Shown piece by piece: positions 1 to 5,866 of a stretch of 11,390 nucleotides of DNA. Where the stretch lies: assembly GCA_964425355.1 (NCBI GenBank), contig CAYRMO010000089.1, positions 1 through 11,390 on the forward strand, written 5' to 3'. Source of the DNA: Litorimonas sp964425355. GTDB lineage: Bacteria; Pseudomonadota; Alphaproteobacteria; Caulobacterales; Maricaulaceae. Under the pieces are notes generated by a model that was not told where the DNA came from, ran no database searches, and saw only the letters and a list, made by a program, of their open reading frames with translations. How positions within the stretch are numbered: position 1 is the stretch's first letter; the number at the start of each line of letters is the position of its first letter. The position numbers and the translations under genes were made by a program.

Positions 1-141
1 GCCTTCTGCAGCCTCACCGGGTGCGCAGCCAGCAAACGCAATCGAAATTGCGGCTCCACCTGCAAGCAGGTTAAACTCGCGTCGCGTCAGTTGTTTTTCG
101 TAAAAACCCTGATTCTCTAATTCAGTAATGTCATCGCACAT
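1..141 (-). CDS. Tat-exported protein, N-terminal fragment, probable dienelactone hydrolase family
   Basis: Only the first 47 codons are in the window; the reading frame runs off the left edge. The start is the ATG at 139..141, preceded by a good Shine-Dalgarno (AGGAGAGA on the minus strand, GGAG seven bases before the ATG). The protein opens MCDD and has a twin-arginine motif TRREFNL at residues 19-25, then a hydrophobic stretch LLAGGAAISIAFAG ending in Cys39. That is a Tat signal peptide, possibly of a lipoprotein, although Phe at the -3 lipobox position is not typical. From memory, alphaproteobacterial dienelactone hydrolase-type proteins often begin MCDE..., followed shortly by an RR motif, so that family is my best guess, made without seeing the catalytic domain. 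It lies downstream of the SulP gene on the same strand and may be read with it. Export of a folded enzyme to the periplasm is well supported; the enzyme identity is not. Confidence 0.55.
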   Translation of the reverse strand, partial: MCDDITELENQGFYEKQLTRREFNLLAGGAAISIAFAGCAPGEAAEG

Positions 142-182
142 TTTGTCTCTCCTATTTCGTTTGGAAGACGCTATGGAGAAAA

Positions 183-251
183 AACAGGTGGTACAAGTCG
201 CAATTTAGTGAAGTCGCATGAGACTAGTGACCTCCACCAAAAACACCTGTT
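183..251 (-). terminator. Possible long-loop terminator at the end of the SulP gene
   Basis: On the minus strand AACAGGTG (251..244, inside the last SulP codons) is perfectly complementary to CACCTGTT (190..183). The second arm leads into a run of six T (184..179). An 8-bp stem plus T-run resembles an intrinsic terminator, but the loop is 53 bases, much longer than usual. A competing pairing of GGTGG (238..234) with CCACC (191..187) uses part of the same arm. It could attenuate transcription between SulP and the downstream hydrolase-like gene, or be chance. Confidence 0.25.
195..218. repeat. 8-bp direct repeat, 16-bp period
   Basis: AAGTCGCA occurs at 195..202 and again at 211..218, an exact direct repeat with a 16-base period. 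It lies in the gap between the SulP stop and the start of the Tat-exported protein, where a promoter or operator for the latter could be. No protein that binds it is apparent, and chance is a real alternative. Confidence 0.25.
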
Positions 252-1867
252 CTTACCTTATAGTCAGTGGCGATTTGATATTCAGGATCATCATCAGAAT
301 CGATCATAAGTTGCCCCGCACGTTGTAAGAGCTGATGTCCGTCACGCGTAAGATGGCGTAAGCGAATTGTTTTTCCAGCTTGGGTATATTTGGCGGCCAA
401 GCCTTCAATGGCTTGTAAGGCCGACTGGTCAACAACGCGACTATCTGCAAAATCGATTATGATGTCTTCGGGGTCGGATTTGATTTCAAAGAGCTCACTA
501 AACCCTTCTATGGATCCAAAGAAGAGCGGGCCTTCAATCTTATAGACTTTTGCGTCCCCTTCCATTTCCGTCTTGGCATCAATCCGTCGCGCTGCATTCC
601 AGGCATAGGCGAGGGCGCTGATGATAACGCCGACAATGACCGCGACAGCGAGGTCATGATAAACGGTGACAAGTGTTACGATGACAATGACAAGGGCATC
701 GATCAGCGGGATCTTTCTCATGATTGTGATAGAATGCCAGGCAAAGGTCCCAATAACGACCATAAACATAACCCCAACAAGGGCGGCGAGCGGGATACGT
801 TCAATGATCCCTGATCCGAATAAGATGAAGGCCAGAAGAAAAAGAGCGGCTGCAATGCCTGATAAGCGCGTGCGGGCGCCGGACTTTATATTGATCATGG
901 ATTGGCCGATCATGGCGCAGCCACCCATACCACCAAAGAAACCCGTCACAAGGTTGGCCGCGCCTTGCGCTACGCATTCTTGTGATGCGCCGCCACGTTC
1001 TTCTTTGATTTCACCGACGAGGTTCAGGGTCAATAAGCTTTCAATTAAGCCAATAGCCGCGAGGATTAGGGCGTATGGCAGAATGATCTCAAAGGTTTCA
1101 AAATTGAGCGGGACTAAGGGGATATGGAAATCTGGCAGGCCACCTTTGATGGACGCCATATCTCCGACGGTTGGGACGTTTAGTCCAAATCCAATGACGA
1201 GGGCTGCAACGACACCTATCCCGACTAGCGGTGCCGGTACGGCTTTGGTGATTTTTGGCGTGACCCAAATCAAGAACATGGTCAGGACAACAAGACCCAG
1301 CATAAGCAGAAGCGGGGTTCCGGTCAGCCATGTCCCTTCCAGAATATGAAAAGGCCCGTAATGGTGCCCTGCAATTCGTTCTGGCGGCGCGCTTTGGAAC
1401 TGGGAGAGCTGTGCCATTCCGATTACAATGGCAAGGCCGTTGACGAAACCTAGCATGACGGGATGCGGGACAAGCCGGATGAATTTTCCGAGACGGAATA
1501 TACCCGCTCCGACTTGCAATAGTCCCATCAAGACAACTGTCGCAAAAAGATACTCAACCCCGTGGTCCGCGACGAGTGCGACCATGACTACGGCAAGGGC
1601 ACCTGTTGCCCCCGATATCATGCCAGGACGCCCGCCAATCAAAGCTGTGATAAGGCCGACAATAAAGGCAGCATAAAGCCCAGTTAGAGGTTGAACGCCA
1701 GCGACAAAGGCAAAGGCCACAGCCTCTGGTACAAGTGCTAGGGCTACAGTCAGGCCAGCCAGAACCTCGACTTTAATCCGGCGCGGCGTAAAGGTAAGGG
1801 GTCCTGAGCGTTTCCGCGCTGGAACGGTAATCGCATCAGCGAAATTCGAAAGTATAGAACGGATCAT
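224..1867 (-). CDS. SulP family inorganic anion transporter with C-terminal STAS domain
   Basis: A complete 547-residue protein, a normal length for bacterial SulP carriers. These are inner-membrane transporters of sulfate, bicarbonate, dicarboxylates or other anions. Residues about 30-435 are a polytopic membrane domain of many hydrophobic helices. The family's first-helix region reads LALVPEAVAFAFVAGV (residues 42-57) and is followed by SGATGA (85-90), matching the conserved core around the substrate site. Residues about 439-530 form a STAS domain: beta strand DIIIDFADSRVVDQSALQA, with Ser482 at the usual DxS position. The start ATG (1865..1867) has no clear Shine-Dalgarno, but no better in-frame start is visible. 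It lies 108 bases downstream of phoB on the same strand, so it may be cotranscribed with phoRB or have its own weak promoter. Substrate cannot be assigned: sequence style is compatible with either sulfate-type or BicA-like bicarbonate carriers. Confidence 0.93.
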   Translation of the reverse strand: MIRSILSNFADAITVPARKRSGPLTFTPRRIKVEVLAGLTVALALVPEAVAFAFVAGVQPLTGLYAAFIVGLITALIGGRPGMISGATGALAVVMVALVADHGVEYLFATVVLMGLLQVGAGIFRLGKFIRLVPHPVMLGFVNGLAIVIGMAQLSQFQSAPPERIAGHHYGPFHILEGTWLTGTPLLLMLGLVVLTMFLIWVTPKITKAVPAPLVGIGVVAALVIGFGLNVPTVGDMASIKGGLPDFHIPLVPLNFETFEIILPYALILAAIGLIESLLTLNLVGEIKEERGGASQECVAQGAANLVTGFFGGMGGCAMIGQSMINIKSGARTRLSGIAAALFLLAFILFGSGIIERIPLAALVGVMFMVVIGTFAWHSITIMRKIPLIDALVIVIVTLVTVYHDLAVAVIVGVIISALAYAWNAARRIDAKTEMEGDAKVYKIEGPLFFGSIEGFSELFEIKSDPEDIIIDFADSRVVDQSALQAIEGLAAKYTQAGKTIRLRHLTRDGHQLLQRAGQLMIDSDDDPEYQIATDYKVRTGVFGGGH

Positions 1868-1975
1868 ATGGATTACCGGTTAGGAGACGAGAAAACTCGA
1901 CCTTATTCGCGGCGCGCCTTAGAGCTTGCCCCAGTAGAGAGCAAGTCAATGGGTGCTAATAGTTTGCAAAAACCG
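1868..1975 (-). other. Gap between phoB and the SulP gene
   Basis: These 108 bases hold no gene. I see a perfect 8-base palindrome GGCGCGCC (1911..1918), a small hairpin CGAG-AAAA-CTCG (1888..1899) and a weak inverted repeat CTTGC/GCAAG (1924..1928 and 1941..1945), which has no T-run in either direction. None makes a convincing terminator for phoB. A sigma-70 promoter for the SulP gene could not be assigned with proper spacing. Read-through from phoB into the SulP gene is therefore possible. Confidence 0.4.
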
Positions 1976-2665
1976 CTAAGTGTCTGATCGGAGTGCGTAA
2001 CCAGCAGAGCGGACGGTGCGAATGGGATCTTTTCGATCTTTCATCTTTAGGGCTTTGCGTAACCGACCAATATGCACGTCAACCGTACGAATTTCGACAT
2101 AGACGTCATGACCCCATATGGCATCCAGGAGTTGCTCGCGCGAGAAGACTTGGCCGGGCCGGCGCATGAAATGTTCCAACAATCGAAACTCTGTGGGGCC
2201 CAAATGAATATCCGTTCCAGCCCGTGAAACCCGGTGCGCTTTTGTGTCGATCTCAAGGTCGCCAACAATGACGGCGTCAGAGAGAACATTGGATTGTGTC
2301 CGTCTTAACAAGGCTCTGATCCGGGCAAAAAGCTCAGGCATGGAGAACGGCTTTACGAGATAATCATCCGCGCCAAAATCCAGCCCTGTCACGCGATCAT
2401 CCTCTTCACCTCGCGCGGACAACATTATGATAGGCACATTTTTTGTTGCGTCTTTGCGTCTTAGACGTCGTGCGACTTCGACACCCGAAAGCTTGGGGAG
2501 CATCCAGTCCAGCAAAATAAGATCCGGCACGCGTTCTTCGGCCATGACAATTGCCATGTCGCCGTCTACGGCAAGAGACGTCTCGAACCCTTCTCGCTTC
2601 AGATTATATTCCAGCAAGGTCGCGATTGAGCTTTCATCTTCCACGATGAGAACATACGGAATCAT
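1976..2665 (-). CDS. phoB: PhoB phosphate regulon response regulator
   Basis: A complete 229-residue OmpR/PhoB-class response regulator, the family's normal length. The receiver domain (about 3-120) has the acidic pair Glu9/Asp10, phospho-acceptor Asp53 in LILLDWMLP, Ser83 in the switch position and Lys105 in the VKPFSM motif. The C-terminal winged-helix DNA-binding domain (about 130-226) contains the PhoB-like LGPTEFRLLEHFMRRPGQVFSREQLLD and the recognition region RTVDVHIGRLRKAL. Phosphorylated PhoB binds Pho boxes and activates phosphate-scavenging genes in the cytoplasm. The gene starts 3 bases after the phoR stop; the Shine-Dalgarno lies in the last phoR codons, so the two are cotranscribed and probably translationally coupled. 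The adjacent PhoR-type kinase supports naming it PhoB rather than another OmpR-class regulator. All key residues are present, so it should be functional. Confidence 0.93.
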   Translation of the reverse strand: MIPYVLIVEDESSIATLLEYNLKREGFETSLAVDGDMAIVMAEERVPDLILLDWMLPKLSGVEVARRLRRKDATKNVPIIMLSARGEEDDRVTGLDFGADDYLVKPFSMPELFARIRALLRRTQSNVLSDAVIVGDLEIDTKAHRVSRAGTDIHLGPTEFRLLEHFMRRPGQVFSREQLLDAIWGHDVYVEIRTVDVHIGRLRKALKMKDRKDPIRTVRSAGYALRSDT

Positions 2666-2669
2666 GTAT

Positions 2670-4136
2670 TTACTCTTCCTCTTCCAGTGTTGTCATGTCT
2701 GACGATTCATCGGACTTATCAATAAAAATAACGCTAAAAGCGGATCCTGAATTATTCAACTCTGTCTTGTGCGTTTGATCAAGACTTTCATGATCATCTT
2801 TGTGCAGTGTTTGAACAAACAAACCGGCACGGTGGCGCATGACGATATGTTTAACAATGGCAAGCCCAAGGCCTGTACCTTTTTCTTGAGCCGAGAGATC
2901 CCCGGCAACGCGATAAAATCGTTCGCCAATCCGGGGTAAGTGTGTGCGCGAAAATCCAGGGCCTTGATCGGATATGGTCACACGCCAAGCCGCTGCCCGA
3001 CTTGGAGGCAGATTTACAATTCGCCGTGTCGATGCACCATCTTTGGGCTGTTTTGCAAAGGCGTCTCCGGTCCAGTGTGGCATATGATCAAGTGTGATTT
3101 TGATCGTTGATTTCATCGGTGAAAGTTTGATCGCGTTCTCGATTAGATTTAGAAAGAGTTGAACACACTCATCGGTTTTCCCGAAAATCTGGGCGGATTC
3201 AAAATTGGATTTGTCAACCTCTAAGGTAATTTTTCTGACTGCTGCGAGAGGTGAAAGAATGTCCAGTGCAGACCCTATTGCTTTTGACAGGTCAGCGGTC
3301 TCAGACGGCGTTATATGTTCTCCACTTTCAATCTTGCGCAAGGATAGCAGGTCAGTGACGAGCCGTTCCATACGTTCGGCTTGATCTTGCATGATCCCCA
3401 GAAACAACTCGCGTGCTTCAGGGTCATCCTTGGCATGTCCGCGTAGCGTTTCGATATAGCCTTTCAAAGAGGCAATAGGTGTTTTCAATTCATGTGAGGC
3501 ATTGGCCAAAAAATCGGCCTGTTTTTCTCTGGCAAGATTAGCTTCGGTTCTGTCCGCCAGAACAGCGAAGACGAATGTCTCTGTCCGAGTTGGGTCATCT
3601 TTCGAGATGATGGTTTTTGAAACAGGTCGGGAAAAATCAACGTCAATAACTTTTTCTGTCGGCACCAAAATGTGAATCGTGAGCGGTGGGTTTTCTTTGC
3701 CTGAAAACGCGTCGTCTAATCTCTGGCGAAAGTCTGAACTTCGAAGATAGGCGACGGCGGGTCGACCTATCATATCAGTCGCCAGAAGATTTTTGGCCGC
3801 GGCGTTTGCGTGAATTACAATTCCGGATTCATTTAAAATGGCGACGGCACGGGGAATTGAATCAGCAAGTGTTTCAAGCGTTTCGCCGTCTTGATCAACA
3901 AGGTCAAATTCTTGTTGCTCCAAAGTGTCTAGATTTGGTGCAGCTTTCGTGAGTCTAAAATATATAGATAATGTACCCAATGCTATCACGAGTATTAAAA
4001 GAGCTGTCTTGGCGGGGATGTTTGATAAAAGAGCCATAGCCAAAACGGCCACTAAAACCACAAAGCCGACAATTAACCCATCACGGTGCCGGACTGAATA
4101 AGACTGGGGCTGCGACATGGTCTTCAGCTTTACCAT
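2670..4136 (-). CDS. phoR: PhoR phosphate regulon sensor histidine kinase
   Basis: A complete 488-residue membrane histidine kinase. Two hydrophobic helices (about 20-38 and 44-60) are separated by only a few residues, so there is almost no periplasmic sensor, as is usual for PhoR, which is thought to sense phosphate through the Pst transporter and PhoU. A PAS-like domain spans about 85-195. The HisKA domain has His215 in SHELKTP. The ATPase domain has an N-box with Asn330/Asn334 (FLNLIENAIKLSP), G1 DQGPGF (390-395) and G2 GTGLGLAIVKH (420-430). About 30 extra residues lie between the N-box and G1 (about 351-380), and a polar insert lies near 444-462; both lengthen the ATPase domain. The first ATG is chosen because AGAG lies at good distance; Met7 is a possible alternative. 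It is the first gene of phoRB and divergent from the efflux operon. Confidence 0.9.
   Translation of the reverse strand: MVKLKTMSQPQSYSVRHRDGLIVGFVVLVAVLAMALLSNIPAKTALLILVIALGTLSIYFRLTKAAPNLDTLEQQEFDLVDQDGETLETLADSIPRAVAILNESGIVIHANAAAKNLLATDMIGRPAVAYLRSSDFRQRLDDAFSGKENPPLTIHILVPTEKVIDVDFSRPVSKTIISKDDPTRTETFVFAVLADRTEANLAREKQADFLANASHELKTPIASLKGYIETLRGHAKDDPEARELFLGIMQDQAERMERLVTDLLSLRKIESGEHITPSETADLSKAIGSALDILSPLAAVRKITLEVDKSNFESAQIFGKTDECVQLFLNLIENAIKLSPMKSTIKITLDHMPHWTGDAFAKQPKDGASTRRIVNLPPSRAAAWRVTISDQGPGFSRTHLPRIGERFYRVAGDLSAQEKGTGLGLAIVKHIVMRHRAGLFVQTLHKDDHESLDQTHKTELNNSGSAFSVIFIDKSDESSDMTTLEEEE
2673..2684 (-). promoter_or_regulatory. phoB ribosome binding site inside phoR
   Basis: The codons for the last four glutamates of PhoR read GAAGAGGAAGAG on the minus strand, a purine-rich Shine-Dalgarno placed just before the phoB ATG. 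PhoR's acidic C-terminus thus doubles as phoB's ribosome binding site, which supports the chosen phoB start and translational coupling. Confidence 0.7.
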
Positions 4137-4190
4137 TAGCTCTCTAAGATCGGGTCGTCACCTATCCTAGTTTTAATGTCAAAGACAGCA

Positions 4191-4217
4191 CTATTTTGCT
4201 TTTTTTGGGGCAAATAG
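4191..4217. repeat. Imperfect inverted repeat in the divergent region
   Basis: CTATTTTGC (4191..4199) pairs with GCAAATAG (4210..4217), giving an 8-bp dyad with one bulged T and a 10-base spacer of T and G. It lies about 55 bases upstream of phoR. It could be an operator or a hairpin; no matching regulator is encoded in the window. Confidence 0.35.
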
Positions 4218-4301
4218 GGTATTAGAACTGTCTATGAAGTTTTTTTAGTACATCTATGCGCGAGAAACGTAACTACCGATATAGGCTTATAAAAAACCTT
4301 G

Positions 4302-4326
4302 TTTATTATCGTTTTTCAATAATAAA
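4302..4326. repeat. Perfect 8-bp AT-rich inverted repeat upstream of the efflux operon
   Basis: TTTATTAT (4302..4309) and ATAATAAA (4319..4326) are exact reverse complements with a 9-base spacer. The dyad sits 37-62 bases before the ATG of the first efflux gene, where a TetR- or MarR-type repressor operator would be expected. Because both arms are pure A/T, chance occurrence in an AT-rich spacer cannot be excluded. Confidence 0.4.
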
Positions 4327-4363
4327 TGATTGACTTTCGCTAAATATACCGTATCGGACACCT

Positions 4364-5866
4364 ATGGAGACGATTAGAATTTCAAGAGTGCCATTTAAGG
4401 CGGGTATCTGTATATCACTGGCTGCTATCATGTTAGGCGGATGTTCGACGCTGCGTTCGTTAGGCCCGGACGCTACGACCACTATAGTTGAAGACGAAGT
4501 CGTCACGCCACAGGATTGGGCGGAGTTTGCGCCGGATGAATTGCCCGCTATTGATTGGGTCGGTTCATTTGAGAGTTTGCAGCTGTCTGAATTGGTTGAC
4601 GAAGGCGTTCAAAACAATCCTGGCGCCTTGCGAGCGCTCGCCCAATTTGACGCATCTCTGGCCAACCTTAAAATTAGTCGGGCGGACTTATACCCGTCTA
4701 TTTCGGCAGGCGGGAATATCAATAGAACAGGGACGATTAATGCGAGTCCGGCTGATGTCATAGATGGGCAAGCGGTGTTTGTTGCGAATAATAACAGAAC
4801 GGTTCTGAGTGGACGCATAAATGCGAGTTGGGAGGCTGATCTCTTTGGACGCATTCGTGACGGGATTGATGGAAGCCTACAATCAGCGGGGGCAAATGCG
4901 TCTGATCTTGCGGCGATAAGGCTCTCTGTTGCTGGACGCGTGTCCCAGACCTGGTTTGACGTCATAGAGGCTGAACGTCTCATTGATCTTTCAGATCGGG
5001 ATATTGAAAGACTGGCCAGATCCTTACGATTAACAGAACGTCGATTTGATTCAGGGCTGTCAGAGTCGTCAGATGTCCGTTTGGCGCGCTCAGCTTTAGC
5101 GAATGCGGAGGCTCTAAAAGCGACCCGATTGCAGAATTTGAATGTTCAGATGCGGGCGCTGGAAGTTTTGATCGGGCGCTATCCTGGCGCAAGTCTGGAT
5201 GTTCCGACGAATTTGCCTGACTTACCTCAGCTCACGGGGGCAGCGGGACCCGAATTTGTATTGAACCACCGGCCCGATATTCTGGCCGTGGAACATCGCA
5301 TAGCTGCGGCTGGCTATTCAGTCGATGTCGCAAGAAAGTCGCTCTATCCATCTTTGAACCTATCCGGAAGTTTGACGGAGCAAGGCCTGGATATCGGCGA
5401 AATTATAGATTTCCAGGATATTCTTTCAAACCTTGTTGGCAATCTGACGGCGCCGATTTTTCAAGGCGGCGCAATCAAGGCCAATATCGCCCAGCAAGAA
5501 GCTAACCTTGAAGCACAAGTCCATACCTATGTCGAAACCGTTCTTCAGGCTTATCAAGAAGTTGAAAACGCCTTGGATGCTGAAACCAGGCTTGCCGAAC
5601 GGGAGACGGCTTTAAGGGTTAGTTTGGAAGAGGCTTTAAAAGCCGAAGAACGCTTGGAGCTCAGATATGTTGAGGGTTTGGCCTCTATTCTCCAATTGCT
5701 CGATGCGCAATCGCGATCGTTAAATGCTGAGGGGCAATTAATTTCGGCAAGAGCGGAAAGATTGCAAAATCGTGTCCGATTACATGTTGCATTGGGGGGT
5801 GGAATGTACGGTGAAGTGCCTGTAGAGGCACAAACAGTTTTACAATCCTATGTTAAGGTCGAATAA
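4364..5866 (+). CDS. NodT-family outer-membrane efflux lipoprotein (TolC-like)
   Basis: A complete 500-residue outer-membrane factor, the normal length for NodT/OprM-type proteins. The N-terminus is a lipoprotein signal: basic start, hydrophobic core and lipobox L24-G25-G26 before Cys27, the expected lipidation site. This supports the ATG at 4364 although no strong Shine-Dalgarno precedes it. Two OEP repeats follow. Family landmarks include NPGALRALAQFDAS near the start, RPDILAVEHRIAAAG and YPSLNLSGS in the middle, and APIFQGGAIKANI and YQEVENAL in the second repeat. Trimers of such proteins form the beta-barrel and alpha-helical tunnel through which RND pumps discharge substrates. It is the first gene of the efflux operon. 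Its TAA shares one base with the ATG of the membrane-fusion protein gene (TAATG), so the two are probably translationally coupled. Confidence 0.93.
   Translation: METIRISRVPFKAGICISLAAIMLGGCSTLRSLGPDATTTIVEDEVVTPQDWAEFAPDELPAIDWVGSFESLQLSELVDEGVQNNPGALRALAQFDASLANLKISRADLYPSISAGGNINRTGTINASPADVIDGQAVFVANNNRTVLSGRINASWEADLFGRIRDGIDGSLQSAGANASDLAAIRLSVAGRVSQTWFDVIEAERLIDLSDRDIERLARSLRLTERRFDSGLSESSDVRLARSALANAEALKATRLQNLNVQMRALEVLIGRYPGASLDVPTNLPDLPQLTGAAGPEFVLNHRPDILAVEHRIAAAGYSVDVARKSLYPSLNLSGSLTEQGLDIGEIIDFQDILSNLVGNLTAPIFQGGAIKANIAQQEANLEAQVHTYVETVLQAYQEVENALDAETRLAERETALRVSLEEALKAEERLELRYVEGLASILQLLDAQSRSLNAEGQLISARAERLQNRVRLHVALGGGMYGEVPVEAQTVLQSYVKVE

Larger units (their letters stand above)
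4137..4363. promoter_or_regulatory. Divergent promoter region, phoR versus efflux operon
   Basis: This 227-base AT-rich stretch must contain the promoters of phoR (leftward) and the efflux operon (rightward). On the minus strand a perfect TTGACA (4182..4177) is present, but no -10 lies 16-18 bases on. The overlapping CTGTCTT (4188..4182) resembles one half of a Pho box (consensus CTGTCAT), but the second half at an 11-base period is missing. On the plus strand TTGACT (4330..4335) precedes the efflux operon without a good -10 at standard spacing. CCG-TAT-CGG (4349..4357) is a small dyad directly before the first efflux ATG. The function as a shared promoter region is inferred from gene layout; individual elements are tentative. 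Confidence 0.6.

Noticed and set aside
666..1349. Plus-strand open frame of 227 residues opposite the SulP gene
   Set aside because: It is antisense to a clear SulP coding region, and its Pro/Arg/Ser/Thr-rich translation matches no family and reads as a shadow of hydrophobic codons on the other strand.
1911..1918. GGCGCGCC palindrome as an operator or terminator
   Set aside because: A lone 8-base GC palindrome without flanking symmetry or T-run is easily chance.
1888..1945. Small hairpins as a phoB terminator
   Set aside because: Stems are only 4-5 bp and none is followed by T residues in the direction of phoB transcription.
4177..4188. Pho box upstream of phoR
   Set aside because: Only one half-site-like heptamer (CTGTCTT) is present; the partner at an 11-base period does not match, so a Pho box is not called.
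4221..4250. Terminator-like AACT/AGTT stem with T-run in the divergent region
   Set aside because: The stem is only 4 bp and no plus-strand gene ends upstream of it.
4609..4983. Minus-strand open frame of 124 residues inside the NodT-like gene
   Set aside because: Antisense shadow of a well-supported lipoprotein gene; no recognisable domain.
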